Shown in pieces: positions 7,701 through 16,598 of a DNA stretch of 64,000 nucleotides (the stretch's first letter is position 1; each line of letters starts with the position of its first letter). Under the pieces are notes generated by a model. It did not search any database. It was not told where the DNA came from and worked only from the letters and a program-made list of their open reading frames with translations. The translations under genes and the position numbers were made by a program. The stretch spans positions 25,287-89,286 of the IMG/VR virus record IMGVR_UViG_3300032893_000021, one strand, 5' to 3'. The DNA comes from a virus.

Positions 7701-8476
7701 CCGTGGCGGCCGTCTCGATGGTCAAGGACGAGGCCGACTTGATCGGGGCCGCCGTCCGGCACATGATCGACCAGGTCGACCTCGTCATCGTCGCGGACAA
7801 CGGCTCGACCGACGGGACGCGGGACGAGCTCTCCGACCTCGCCCGCGCCTACCCGGGCTGGCTGGAGGTCGTCGACGAGCCGCGGGCGGCGTACCTCCAG
7901 GCCGAGACGATGAACCGCCTCGCCGAGCGGGCCGCCGGGGCCGACTGGATCGTGCCGTTCGACGCTGACGAGCGGTGGGAGGCAGTCTCGTCCTGCTGCG
8001 TCTCGTCCCTCCTCGACGGGCTCCCGGAAGCAGTCCAGATCGTCGCGGCCGAGACGTACGACGTCGTCCCGGCGCCCGGGGCGGAGCCGTGGGGCGGACC
8101 TCTCCTCCACCGTCCGGGGTCGCTATGGGAGCTGCCGGGCCACGGCAAGGTCGCCTACCGGCCCGGGTCCGGGCGGCGCCTCGTCCAGGGGAGCCACGCC
8201 GTGGAGGGGCTCGCGACCCCGTCCCCGGACGGCTCGCTCCGCGTCCTCCACCTGCCGTTCCGGTCGCTCGAGCAGGCGCGGCGCAAGCTGCGCAACGGCA
8301 AGGCGGCCGTCGAGGCGGCCGGGGAGGCGCTTCCGCCCTCGTCCGCGTGGCACTGGCGCGAGTGGGGCGCGCTCGACGACGAGGCCCTCGCCGCGTGGTG
8401 GGCGGACTGGACCCGCCCGGAAGGCCTGGAGCCCGTCCCGTGGAGGGGGCCGCGCGAGCAGGAGGCGATGCCGTGA
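7697..8476 (+). CDS. family-2 glycosyltransferase
   Basis: 259 residues, GTG start. N-terminal MVKDEADLIGAAVRHMIDQVD, then VADNGSTDGTRDEL and WIVPFDADERW (the DxD metal/nucleotide-sugar site, about residues 90-100). These are the hallmark motifs of GT2 enzymes. The C-terminal part (FRSLEQARRKLRNGKAAVE) is typical of GT2 enzymes of this length. Most confident enzyme in the island; the sugar and acceptor are unknown. Confidence 0.8.
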   Translation: MTVAAVSMVKDEADLIGAAVRHMIDQVDLVIVADNGSTDGTRDELSDLARAYPGWLEVVDEPRAAYLQAETMNRLAERAAGADWIVPFDADERWEAVSSCCVSSLLDGLPEAVQIVAAETYDVVPAPGAEPWGGPLLHRPGSLWELPGHGKVAYRPGSGRRLVQGSHAVEGLATPSPDGSLRVLHLPFRSLEQARRKLRNGKAAVEAAGEALPPSSAWHWREWGALDDEALAAWWADWTRPEGLEPVPWRGPREQEAMP

Positions 8477-9039
8477 CGCCCGAGGTGATGGCCTTCGTCC
8501 GGTCAGCCCTGCCGGGCGACCTCGTCCGCGGCCGCGACGTCCTCGAGGTGGGGTCGCGGGACGTGAACGGCTCGCCGCGCCACTACCTCAAGTCACTCTC
8601 CCCGGCGTCGTACATCGGCGTTGACGCGGTCGACGGGGACGGGGTCGACCTGGTCCTCCAGGCCGAGGGCCTGGAGGCGCACTTCGGAGCGGACCGGTTC
8701 GGGGTCGTCGTCTCGACCGAGATGCTCGAGCACGCCGAGGACTGGAGGACGGCGCTCCTCGGGATGATGGCAGTGGCGGCCCCGGGCGGCGTCCTCGTCC
8801 TGACGACCCGGTCCCCCGGCTTCGACCGGCACGAGTGGCCTGGTGACTACTGGAGGTTCACGACCGCCGACCTCGCGGCCGCCCTCGACGGGTGGATCGG
8901 CGTCGTCTCGGTCCCGGACCCGTACTACCCGGGCGCGTTCGCCTCGGCCCGCAAGCCGGAGCCGTGGGACCGCGCCCGCGCCGCCGGGCGGCTCGAGTCC
9001 GTCCTGCCCAGCCCGGCCCCCGAGGAGGAGACGCCGTGA
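8473..9039 (+). CDS. SAM-dependent methyltransferase (type 11)
   Basis: 188 residues, GTG start. DVLEVGSRDVNGS is motif I, YIGVDAVDGDGVD motif II, VVVSTEMLEHAEDW motif IV, PGGVLVLTTRSPGF motif V-VI: a complete small class-I fold. Coupled by overlaps to the GT2 gene and to the next gene. In such clusters these enzymes usually methylate the glycan or a small precursor; the substrate is not shown by the sequence. Confidence 0.78.
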   Translation: MTPEVMAFVRSALPGDLVRGRDVLEVGSRDVNGSPRHYLKSLSPASYIGVDAVDGDGVDLVLQAEGLEAHFGADRFGVVVSTEMLEHAEDWRTALLGMMAVAAPGGVLVLTTRSPGFDRHEWPGDYWRFTTADLAAALDGWIGVVSVPDPYYPGAFASARKPEPWDRARAAGRLESVLPSPAPEEETP

Positions 9040-9446
9040 AGATCCTATGGCACCCGACCTGCGGCGGGGTCGTCGCGCCGCCCGAGGACGGCGCCTGGGC
9101 CCTCTGCCGCTGCGGCAACAGCGCCATCCGGCTGGTCGACCGGACCCGCGTGGTCGCCGAGGCCGCCTCCCGAGACGGCTCGCGGGACGCCCGCATCATC
9201 GGCCTCCACAACGGGTACCTCAACGCCGGGGTCGGGGAGGCCCTCTCGGACCTGTCCTGGAGGACACGCTGGGCGCTCGCCCGCTCGATCACGCCAGACC
9301 ACTACTTGTACGCCAGGCGGGAGAGCCCGCTCGTCGTCTTCGAGCCCGGCGAGACGTACGACTCGTCGTGGAGCGAGTGGCCCGAGCCTGTCGCCCTGGG
9401 CCCACTGTTCTTTCCGTCGGATCCGGGCCGCGGACGAGTCCCTTGA
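9036..9446 (+). CDS. small protein with N-terminal zinc knuckle
   Basis: 136 residues, GTG start. CGG...CRCGN in the first 30 residues can bind zinc; the remainder (DARIIGLHNGYLNAGVGEALSDL) is mixed alpha/beta and unassigned. It is embedded in the transferase island and overlaps both neighbours. Confidence 0.5.
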   Translation: MKILWHPTCGGVVAPPEDGAWALCRCGNSAIRLVDRTRVVAEAASRDGSRDARIIGLHNGYLNAGVGEALSDLSWRTRWALARSITPDHYLYARRESPLVVFEPGETYDSSWSEWPEPVALGPLFFPSDPGRGRVP

Positions 9447-10117
9447 TCTCCTCCTACGCCGTCGCCACGCCCAGCCGCGGGCTGATCCACTCGCGGACGG
9501 TCGAGGCAGTGGCGCGCGAGTCGGCCGACACGCCCGGCTTCACGGGATGGGCGATCACGCACGACCTGCCGATACCGCTCGCCCACGAGCAGGCCGTCGC
9601 CTCGGCGATCGGGCGCTGGCTCCCGGAGGCGGTCATCATGGTCGAGGAGGACGTGATCCCGCCCGAGGGCTCGTTCGGGGCGCTGCTCCTCGCACTCGAG
9701 GCGGGGGCCGACGTCGCCGGTGTCGACTACCCGGTCGGAGAGGACTGGGGCTGCGCGGTCCGCGACGAGGCAGGGGCGGTCCTATGGGTCGGGACCGGCC
9801 TGGCGGCCCTGTCCGTCCCCGCCCTCGAGCGCCTAGAGCGGCCGTGGTTCAGGACGGACCGCCGCTGGCTCAGGGGCCCCGACGGCGGCTGGCACGACGT
9901 CCCGGCGGCGCCCGACGAGCGCGACCGCTTCGGCCAGCAGGACATAGAGCTCTGCCGCCGGGTCCGCGAGGCGGGCGGCCGCGTCTCGGTCGTCCCCGGG
10001 ATGACGGCCGCCCACGCCCAGGTCCGCGGGATGGGGCGCCAGGGCTCCAACGTCGGCTGGCACGACGTCCGCCTCAGGACCGAGATCCGCGAGCAGTACC
10101 CGGGGGACCGCGGATAG
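9443..10117 (+). CDS. glycosyltransferase-like protein (GT-A type)
   Basis: 224 residues. TTG start inside a TTGA overlap. MVEEDVIPPEGSF is the same E-x-D-[VI]-[VI]-x-P loop seen at 6484, 20206 and 28913. DRFGQQDIELCRRVREAGGRV resembles the C-terminal acceptor/metal region of GT-A enzymes, and AAHAQVRG supplies a late histidine. Last gene of the transferase island and just upstream of the prohead protease. Confidence 0.55.
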   Translation: MISSYAVATPSRGLIHSRTVEAVARESADTPGFTGWAITHDLPIPLAHEQAVASAIGRWLPEAVIMVEEDVIPPEGSFGALLLALEAGADVAGVDYPVGEDWGCAVRDEAGAVLWVGTGLAALSVPALERLERPWFRTDRRWLRGPDGGWHDVPAAPDERDRFGQQDIELCRRVREAGGRVSVVPGMTAAHAQVRGMGRQGSNVGWHDVRLRTEIREQYPGDRG

Positions 10118-10186
10118 GCTGTACGCGCGCCCCCCGCCCGCGCTAGGCTCTGGCGCGACAGGCACCTGGGCGCGAGGAGGCTGGTA

Positions 10187-12802
10187 CTGGCGACGCGGGC
10201 CGGTAGGGGCGACGACATCGAGTACGGCTGGGTCCCGATCGTCAAGGTCGAGCGGGACCCGCTCGACCCGTCGGTCAGGATCGTCTACGGGAAGGTGACC
10301 GACGGGACGGTGGACTCGGACGAGCAGATCGTCGACCCCGAGTACGCCCGGAAGGCGATGGCCGACTGGTACGAGACGGCCGCGAACGTCCGACAGATGC
10401 ACAGCACGAACCTGCCACCGGCGGGCAAGGGCATCATGCTTGAGCACCGCGACGGGGACGGGGCCGAGGGCGGCGAGTGGGTCCGGTCCCGCGTCGTCGA
10501 GCCGACCGCGGTCAAGCTCTGCGACGAGGGGGTGTACGGCGGCTACTCCGTCGGGATCGCCCGGCCCCGGATCGTCCGTGACGCCCGGGCCCGCGGCGGG
10601 CGCATCGTAGGCGGGCGCATCGTCGAGATCAGCCTGGTCGACCGGCCCGCCAACTACAACGCCAAGTTCGCCCTGGCGAAGGCCGACCGGTCCGGCAGGA
10701 TGGCCTACGTCGGGAAGGTCGTCTCGCTCCGGCCCGCCGAGGTGGACCCGGCGCCGCGCGCGCCGCGCATCCGCGAGGGCTCGGTCATCAAGATCACCGA
10801 GGCCGACGGCTCAGTCGCCACGGGGCGCGTCGTCACGGCCGGGGCGCGCTGGGCGCGCATCGACACGCTCGGCTACGGCGGGACCGGGATCGAGCTAGTG
10901 GACCGGCGGGGCGCGAGCGTCGAGAAGTACAGCGACTCACAGGAGCGCGACGACCACGGGCGCTGGTCCGGAGGTGGCTCGGGCGAGGGCACCCGGTCAT
11001 GGCAGGACAGGGTCCCACCGGCCCACCAAGGGCGCGAGGGGCACGATGTCCACCTCGTCCTCAACGGCGGGGCCAACGTTCGCGGCACGGTGTCGTCGGT
11101 GACGCCCGACAAGACAGTCTTCCGGACGGGAGCCACGACGGCCGGGTCGAGCCCCGGCATGAGGACGAACGGGGATCCCCCCCAGACGTACGTCGACCAC
11201 TCGGAAGTGGCCCAGATCAAGGACTACACGACCAACGAGCGCGTGAGCCCGAACAACATCGTACTCGGCACAGTCAAGGCGCAGGCGGGGCCTAATCCGG
11301 CCGACATGGAGGACTCTGTGGCAGACGACGCGGACACCACCAAGGGGGCCGACCTCGCGTCTGCCGCCGAGAACATCGCCGACGCGGCGGACGACCTCAA
11401 GGACGCGGCCGGGGACCTCGGCGACACGGCCGGTGGGGACGACTCGGACGACGGGGACGACTCGGACGCCGACAAGGCGGCCAAGGGCAAGGTCCCGCCC
11501 CAGTTCCTGGAGCACCAGAAGCCGAAGGCTGGCGCCGACGCACCGGCCGACGGCGCTGCGGACGACGACTCCGCCGACAAGGCCGCGGGCCGCAAGTGCC
11601 CGTCCTGCGGCGGGATGTTCGGCGACTCGGACAAGTGCGTGAAGTGCGGCAAGGCCTGGACGACCGACGGCACCGACGACGCCGAGAAGGCCGAGCGCAA
11701 GGCGGCCAAGGCCGCGCGCAAGGCCGCCAAGGCCGCGGCGGCCAAGATCGTCGCGGCGCCCGGCGACGGCGAGGAGGTCTCCTACCTCGTCCGGCGCGCG
11801 CACGACGTCACCTGCGGAGCATACGGGACGGACGCGCTGGCGGCCGCCTACCCGTCCGTCGAGAAGAGGCTCGGGGACGCGCTCGGCGCGTCCGCCCGCG
11901 ACGCGGCCTACGCGGCCCTCGCGTCCGAGGTCCGGGAGGGCGGGACGCCAGCGGGCATCGTGGCGCTCGGCAAGGCCATCTCCGCCCTCGACGCCCTGTC
12001 GGGGCACGCCGAGGCGCTCGCCGCGGCCCGCGAGGGCCTCGTCGAGGCGTTCCGCGCGGCCAACAAGGACGCCGCCGAGCCGGTCGGGCTCCCGAGCCCG
12101 TCCGAGACGATCACGCCCGGCCAGTTCCGGCGCGGCTACATCTCGGAGGGCCACCAGGACCAGGGCGGCACGGGCCACCCGCACGCGACGATCCCGTCTG
12201 CCACCCACCCGCTGGACCCCGCCTCGATCGACCGCGGTCCGCTGACGGACGGGCACCAGCGCTACCTGGCCTCCAAGATGGCCGAGGTCCACGACGGCCT
12301 CGCCGACTGGAGGCCCGAGCTCTGCCTGATGGACGCCGGTGGCTCGAACGCCTTCGACCGGCAGCCGTACCCGTCGCCGTCCCAGAGGCCGCCCGCCCTG
12401 CCGTCGATCCCCAACCGGTCGGCGGACTCCGGCCCCGTCCCCGTGGTCGCCGTCCCGGCCGCGGCGCCCGTCGCCAAGACGTACACCCCCGAGGAGTTCG
12501 AGGCGGCCCTCTCGAAGGCCACCGCGCCCCTCGCCACCAAGATTGCCAACCTGGAGCAGGCGTACGAGGACCTCGCGTCCTCGCCTGACACGACGGCCGC
12601 CGCCCCGCGCGGGCTCCGGCAGCCGTCGGCCTCGGACAAGCTGGCCACCGCAGACGCCGCCAAGGCCGCGCGCAAGGCGCGGAAGGCGGAGAAGCGCTCG
12701 CGGCGCGCCGGTTTCTACGAGGACCTGGCAGGCTCCTCCGACCCCGTCACCCGGAACCGAGCGGTCGACTGGCTCGCCCGCCACGGCCGGTCCATCAACT
12801 GA
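10187..12802 (+). CDS. prohead protease fused to scaffold-like region, apparent CTG start
   Basis: 871 residues if read from CTG at 10187. No ATG/GTG/TTG lies between the ribosome site GAGGAGG (10174-10180) and the conserved YGWVPIVKVERDP sequence. Residues 30-160 resemble XkdF-type phage serine proteases: VYGKVTDG, H72 in RQMHS, S121 in GVYGGYSVGI, and EISLVDRPA. A DSQERDDHGRWS motif and a beta region follow, then an Asp/Ala-rich stretch, a zinc ribbon (CPSC...CVKC) and a long Ala/Lys/Glu helical region, probably the internal scaffold cut away during maturation. Directly precedes the capsid gene, as expected. Confidence 0.75.
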   Translation: MATRAGRGDDIEYGWVPIVKVERDPLDPSVRIVYGKVTDGTVDSDEQIVDPEYARKAMADWYETAANVRQMHSTNLPPAGKGIMLEHRDGDGAEGGEWVRSRVVEPTAVKLCDEGVYGGYSVGIARPRIVRDARARGGRIVGGRIVEISLVDRPANYNAKFALAKADRSGRMAYVGKVVSLRPAEVDPAPRAPRIREGSVIKITEADGSVATGRVVTAGARWARIDTLGYGGTGIELVDRRGASVEKYSDSQERDDHGRWSGGGSGEGTRSWQDRVPPAHQGREGHDVHLVLNGGANVRGTVSSVTPDKTVFRTGATTAGSSPGMRTNGDPPQTYVDHSEVAQIKDYTTNERVSPNNIVLGTVKAQAGPNPADMEDSVADDADTTKGADLASAAENIADAADDLKDAAGDLGDTAGGDDSDDGDDSDADKAAKGKVPPQFLEHQKPKAGADAPADGAADDDSADKAAGRKCPSCGGMFGDSDKCVKCGKAWTTDGTDDAEKAERKAAKAARKAAKAAAAKIVAAPGDGEEVSYLVRRAHDVTCGAYGTDALAAAYPSVEKRLGDALGASARDAAYAALASEVREGGTPAGIVALGKAISALDALSGHAEALAAAREGLVEAFRAANKDAAEPVGLPSPSETITPGQFRRGYISEGHQDQGGTGHPHATIPSATHPLDPASIDRGPLTDGHQRYLASKMAEVHDGLADWRPELCLMDAGGSNAFDRQPYPSPSQRPPALPSIPNRSADSGPVPVVAVPAAAPVAKTYTPEEFEAALSKATAPLATKIANLEQAYEDLASSPDTTAAAPRGLRQPSASDKLATADAAKAARKARKAEKRSRRAGFYEDLAGSSDPVTRNRAVDWLARHGRSIN

Positions 12803-12828
12803 CGCATCCCCACAGGGGAGGAGAGTTT

Positions 12829-14622
12829 CTGGCAACCCTGTTCAGGGCGGGCGACTTCCGCCCGTCGTCCGGCAAGGCCCGGACCGAGCTGGCGACCCAG
12901 GCCGCCGAGCTCGTCAAGGGCGAGGGGTACGCCCGCGTCGGCGGCAACAGGCCGCTGCGGAGCACCTCGAAGATCATGGACCACGGCATGCGCCTCGCGA
13001 AGGCCATGCGGAGGGTGTCCGAGCGCTCCCGCCGGGACGGCGCCGACGCCTTCAAGTCGATGAACCCGTCGTTCATCACCGAGTTCGGCCGCTTCTACGC
13101 CGCCCAGCCGCAGCAGCAGGCGATGACCCAGCTGTTCGCCGCGGTCCAGGAGCTGGCCGCCTCCGTCGGCAAGACGATCTCGCTCTCGTCGCCGCTCTCG
13201 ACGGGCCTCGTCCCGTACGACCTCGTGGCCCCGAGCCGCCTGATCTACCCGGTCTACTCGCCCCTCCGCAACAAGCTCCCCAGGACCCAGGGCCAGGGCA
13301 CGTCCCGCCGGGTCAAGGTGTTCACCGGCATCTCGGGCTCGCACACAGGCGGCCAGTCCGTCCTGCGCTGGTCCATCCCGGAGTTCCCGGGCGGCGGCGG
13401 GCTCGCCGCGACGAACTGGCCCAACCAGCTCCCGGCCGCGGGCTCCCAGCACGCCGAGGACGTCACGATCCCGTACAAGTTCTTCGGGATCACCGAGGCC
13501 CTCTCGTGGCTCGCCCAGTTCAGCGGCCAGGGCTTCGAGGACATCTCGGCGCTCGCGAACCTGATCCTGCTGCAGGAGGCCATGCTCGCGGAGGAGCACA
13601 CGATCCTCCAGGCGAAGATCGACAACGTCTCGGCCCCGTCCGCGCCCACCGTCGCTGCCCGCACCGCGGCCACCGGCGAGACGGCCCTGTCGGGCGTCAC
13701 CACGGCGGTCTACGTCAAGGTGACGGCCACCACGTTCTTCGGCGAGTCCCTGCCGTCCTCGGCGGGCACGGCGAACTGGTCGGCCGGTCAGGTCTGCGAC
13801 GTCACGATCGTCCCGACCGCGGGCGCGGCCCAGTACAACATCTACGTCACGACCGGCACGGCCGCCGGGACGTACTACCTGATGGCCTCCGGCGTCGGCG
13901 GCCACAAGTACACCCTGCAGGGGGCGCTCCCGACGGGCGGCACCCAGCCCCCGACGGCCGACTCCGGAACCGGCAACTCCAACGACTACGACGGCCTGTT
14001 CCCGATCCTCGACGGGTCGACCCACACGGGCTCCTACCCGGCGTCCGGCTACAAGGCCGGGTACATCAACCAGTCCGTCGGCAGCCAGCTGACGATCGCC
14101 GTCCTCGCCGACATGTGGCGCGGCCTCTGGGACAACACGGCGTCGAACAACGCCTCGGACTCCGGCGGCTTCCGGGCCGACCCGGCCGAGCTGCTCGTCG
14201 AGGGCACCGACTCGGCGAACTTCGCCGAGAACATCCTCGCGCAGTCCTCGGGCGGCCAGCAGGCGTACCAGATCCGCATCGACATGGACGACGTCGGGAA
14301 CATCCGCGCTGGCGCCGCGGTCTCCCAGATCCAGAACCCGATCACGCGGTCGATGGTCGCCCTCGTCACCCACCCGTACATGCAGCAGGGCAACGCGCTG
14401 GCGCTGACCTACCAGCTGCCCCAGTCGTTCTCCAACGTCGGCAACGCCTGGGAGGTCACGAACGTCCAGGACTACGTCAGCATCAGCTGGCCGGTCATCG
14501 ACGTCACGTTCCGGTACTCGCTCTTCCAGTACGGCGCCCTCGTCGGCATCGCCCCGCAGTTCTCCGGCCGCCTCGGCGGCATCCAGAAGTCGGGCGACTC
14601 CACGAACGGCAACTGGGCCTAG
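12829..14622 (+). CDS. major capsid protein with inserted Ig/FN3-like domain, apparent CTG start
   Basis: 597 residues from CTG at 12829, five bases after GGGGAGGAG. The first ATG is at 12976 and would remove the N-terminal arm. The fold is HK97-like by context and content: an N-terminal helical arm, a long region with KIMDHGMRLAKAMRR, and a C-terminal FRYSLFQYGALVGIAPQFSG. Residues about 270-377 form a separate Thr/Ala-rich beta domain (ETALSGVTTAVYVKVTATT ... GAAQYNIYVTTGTAAGTYY) inserted into the fold, probably exposed on the capsomer. It is followed by a strong hairpin. Confidence 0.8.
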   Translation: MATLFRAGDFRPSSGKARTELATQAAELVKGEGYARVGGNRPLRSTSKIMDHGMRLAKAMRRVSERSRRDGADAFKSMNPSFITEFGRFYAAQPQQQAMTQLFAAVQELAASVGKTISLSSPLSTGLVPYDLVAPSRLIYPVYSPLRNKLPRTQGQGTSRRVKVFTGISGSHTGGQSVLRWSIPEFPGGGGLAATNWPNQLPAAGSQHAEDVTIPYKFFGITEALSWLAQFSGQGFEDISALANLILLQEAMLAEEHTILQAKIDNVSAPSAPTVAARTAATGETALSGVTTAVYVKVTATTFFGESLPSSAGTANWSAGQVCDVTIVPTAGAAQYNIYVTTGTAAGTYYLMASGVGGHKYTLQGALPTGGTQPPTADSGTGNSNDYDGLFPILDGSTHTGSYPASGYKAGYINQSVGSQLTIAVLADMWRGLWDNTASNNASDSGGFRADPAELLVEGTDSANFAENILAQSSGGQQAYQIRIDMDDVGNIRAGAAVSQIQNPITRSMVALVTHPYMQQGNALALTYQLPQSFSNVGNAWEVTNVQDYVSISWPVIDVTFRYSLFQYGALVGIAPQFSGRLGGIQKSGDSTNGNWA

Positions 14623-14630
14623 CACTTCAC

Positions 14631-14668
14631 GCGGGGCGGGCGGTGCTCTCCCTCACCGCCCGCCCCGC
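14631..14668 (+). terminator. hairpin after the capsid gene
   Basis: A perfect 15-bp stem (GCGGGGCGGGCGGTG and its complement) with an eight-base loop starts nine bases after the capsid stop codon. There is no T-run, as is common in high-GC genomes. It may terminate or protect the capsid message. Confidence 0.6.
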
Positions 14669-14689
14669 CGGGACCATAGGAGGCGCAAC

Positions 14690-14992
14690 GTGCCCTTGTT
14701 CCAGCTCCTCGGGGGCGCCCGGGGCCTCGACATGCCCGACGGGTCGTCCGTCCAGGCCGACAGGCATGGGCGGGTGGTCGTGCAGGACGAGGCGGCGGCG
14801 TCCATCCGCGGGAGCGCGGCCATGAGGCGCTACGACGCCATCGTCGAGATCGCTCCGGCGCGCTACTCCGCCGGGGCGGTCGACGGCCGGGAGTGCCCGT
14901 CCTGCGGGCGCTCGTGCTGGCCCTGGACAACCGAGTGCGGCAGGTGCGGCTCCGCCCTGGCGCCAAGCGACGGAGGCTCATTGAGGACATGA
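14690..14992 (+). CDS. zinc-ribbon protein downstream of capsid
   Basis: 100 residues; GTG start with AGGAGG six bases upstream. The N-terminal half (MPLFQLLGGARGLDMPDGS) is unassigned. The C-terminal CPSCGRSCWPWTTECGRCG is a compact zinc ribbon. Position suggests a head accessory protein but no family is recognised. Confidence 0.55.
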   Translation: MPLFQLLGGARGLDMPDGSSVQADRHGRVVVQDEAAASIRGSAAMRRYDAIVEIAPARYSAGAVDGRECPSCGRSCWPWTTECGRCGSALAPSDGGSLRT

Positions 14993-15339
14993 CCGTCTAC
15001 CTCCAGCACACCTTCTACAGCATCGGCATCCCCGAGACGGGGCACGTGCACAACCGGAACGCGCCGCCCGAGGACGAGACGCCGACGGCGATCGACTGCG
15101 ATCTGTGCGAGCCGTACCTCGTCAAGAACGCCGGTGCCGTGTACGACACCCGCCTCCTGCCGCCGACGCAGGCCCAGGCCGAGCGCGCCGAGCGCGAGTC
15201 CGGCCAGGGCAGCACGGCGGCCGAGATCGGGGAGCGGATCGCCGAGGCGCTGGAGGGCCGCCCCGCGCGGCGCGGTCGCAAGGACAAGGCCGCGGCGGCG
15301 GACGGGCCGGAGGTCCGTGTCGTCGTCGACGGGGGCTGA
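14989..15339 (+). CDS. hypothetical head-region protein
   Basis: 116 residues, ATG overlapping the previous stop (ATGA). N-terminal YLQHTFYSIGIPETGHVHN and CDLC, then a long helix (QAQAERAERESGQ) and a basic RRGRKDKAAAADG tail. No family was recognised. Possibly a head-tail region accessory protein. Confidence 0.5.
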   Translation: MTVYLQHTFYSIGIPETGHVHNRNAPPEDETPTAIDCDLCEPYLVKNAGAVYDTRLLPPTQAQAERAERESGQGSTAAEIGERIAEALEGRPARRGRKDKAAAADGPEVRVVVDGG

Positions 15340-15345
15340 CCAGGG

Positions 15346-15537
15346 ATGGGGCGGCCGAAGCGGCTATGCCGCCTCTGCGCCCGCCCGGGCCAGTACACGG
15401 TAGAGAACTGCTCGGACTGCGGGCACCCGCACTGCAGCGAGCACATAGTCTGGACGGGCGACCGATGGCGATGCCGGAGGTGCGCCCGCCGGGCGACCGG
15501 TCGGGGCAACCAGGCCGGGGAGGCGGCGGAGGCGTAG
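15346..15537 (+). CDS. small Cys/His-rich zinc-binding protein
   Basis: 63 residues with CRLC, CSDCGHPHC, H and CRRC: eight to nine potential ligands in 45 residues, enough for two interleaved zinc ions (RING- or B-box-like spacing). Ribosome site is weak (CAGGG). Function unknown. Confidence 0.5.
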   Translation: MGRPKRLCRLCARPGQYTVENCSDCGHPHCSEHIVWTGDRWRCRRCARRATGRGNQAGEAAEA

Positions 15538-15538
15538 G

Positions 15539-15658
15539 GTGGCGAAGGGCACGGTCAGTCCCAAGGGCGACCTCGGGATCGCGGTGCGCCGCGCCGAGCC
15601 GTCGCCGGTCCGGCGCCTCGCCGACGCCATCGCATCTCTCTTGAGGAGGACTTCCTGA
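15539..15658 (+). CDS. 39-residue protein coupled to the next gene
   Basis: GTG start two bases after the previous stop. The product VAKGTVSPKGDLGIAVRRAE is basic. Its stop overlaps the CTG start of the next gene (CTGA), and its last codons contain the AGGAGG that serves that gene. It may exist mainly to deliver ribosomes to the next start. Confidence 0.4.
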   Translation: MAKGTVSPKGDLGIAVRRAEPSPVRRLADAIASLLRRTS

Positions 15659-16524
15659 CCAGCATCCCGTCCATCCGCATCCCGCTCCTGGGCGGGAGGC
15701 TCGCCTACCTCGCGCGGCGCGAGGACGCCGCGATCACGGCCCAGCAGCTGTTCGCGACGCGCCTCTACGCGCTCCACCGCGACCGGCACGGGCACGTCAT
15801 CTCCGACAACCGCGACGACTTCGACCTCCTCCGCGGTCTGGGCTACGACCTCGGCTCCGGGGCGGTGACGAACGTCGGGGTCATGGCGATGGCCAACGAC
15901 TATGCGTGGTCGGCCCAGCTGAACCTGTCGACGATCGGCCTCGCCAACTACCACGCCTGGGGCACGAACGCGACCGCCGCCGCCGCGACCGACATCGCGC
16001 TCGGCACGCTCGCCGCGCCGACGACGACCACCGCCGTGACCGGGACGGCGTCGAACGTCTCGACGGCCAACTCCCAGCAGTACCGCACCGTCGCGACGAT
16101 CTCGGCTGGCGGCTCCCTTGCCATCACCGAGTGGGGCGTCCACTCCCTCGCGACCCTGACCTCGTCCACGGGCACCCCGTTCACGGCCACGTCGGCCACG
16201 ACATGGACGGACACGGGCTCCGCCCAGACCGCGTCCTCCGCGACCGTCCGCGGCCTCCAGCAGACCATCGTCAAGCCGGGCACCACGACCGTCTGGGGCC
16301 TGAACCTCTCGAACACGACCCACATCGGCACGCTCGCCGTCGGGGCGCTCGCGTCGGGCTGGTTCAAGGTCGCGGACGGCACGGGCGGCTCGACCCCGGG
16401 CGCCACCGAGGCGTTCACGATCCTGCCGGTCATGCTCGACCACAAGCAGTTCTCGGCGATCAACGTCATCAACGGCGACTCCATCCAGTTCACCTACACC
16501 CTGACGCTGAACTCCGGCGGGTAG
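15655..16524 (+). CDS. putative virion surface protein, apparent CTG start
   Basis: 289 residues from CTG at 15655, five bases after GAGGAGG; the GTG at 15865 would remove 70 residues. The first 70 residues are charged (YLARREDAAITAQQLFATR). The rest is a Thr/Ser/Ala-rich beta-sandwich typical of decoration proteins (ATISAGGSLAITEWGVHSLA ... NVINGDSIQFTYTLTLN). No enzyme motif. A hairpin follows at 16551. Confidence 0.6.
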   Translation: MTSIPSIRIPLLGGRLAYLARREDAAITAQQLFATRLYALHRDRHGHVISDNRDDFDLLRGLGYDLGSGAVTNVGVMAMANDYAWSAQLNLSTIGLANYHAWGTNATAAAATDIALGTLAAPTTTTAVTGTASNVSTANSQQYRTVATISAGGSLAITEWGVHSLATLTSSTGTPFTATSATTWTDTGSAQTASSATVRGLQQTIVKPGTTTVWGLNLSNTTHIGTLAVGALASGWFKVADGTGGSTPGATEAFTILPVMLDHKQFSAINVINGDSIQFTYTLTLNSGG

Positions 16525-16550
16525 CCCCGTCCGGGGGGGGAGCGCGAGCC

Positions 16551-16580
16551 GGGGGCGGGCGCCCGCGGGGCCCCGCCCCC
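16551..16580 (+). terminator. G/C hairpin between virion genes
   Basis: GGGGGCGGG (16551-16559) pairs with CCCGCCCCC (16572-16580). It lies in the 74-base gap before the next GTG. Terminator, processing site or RNA stabiliser; no T-run. Confidence 0.45.
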
Positions 16581-16598
16581 ACAGCGATCGAGGTGTAG

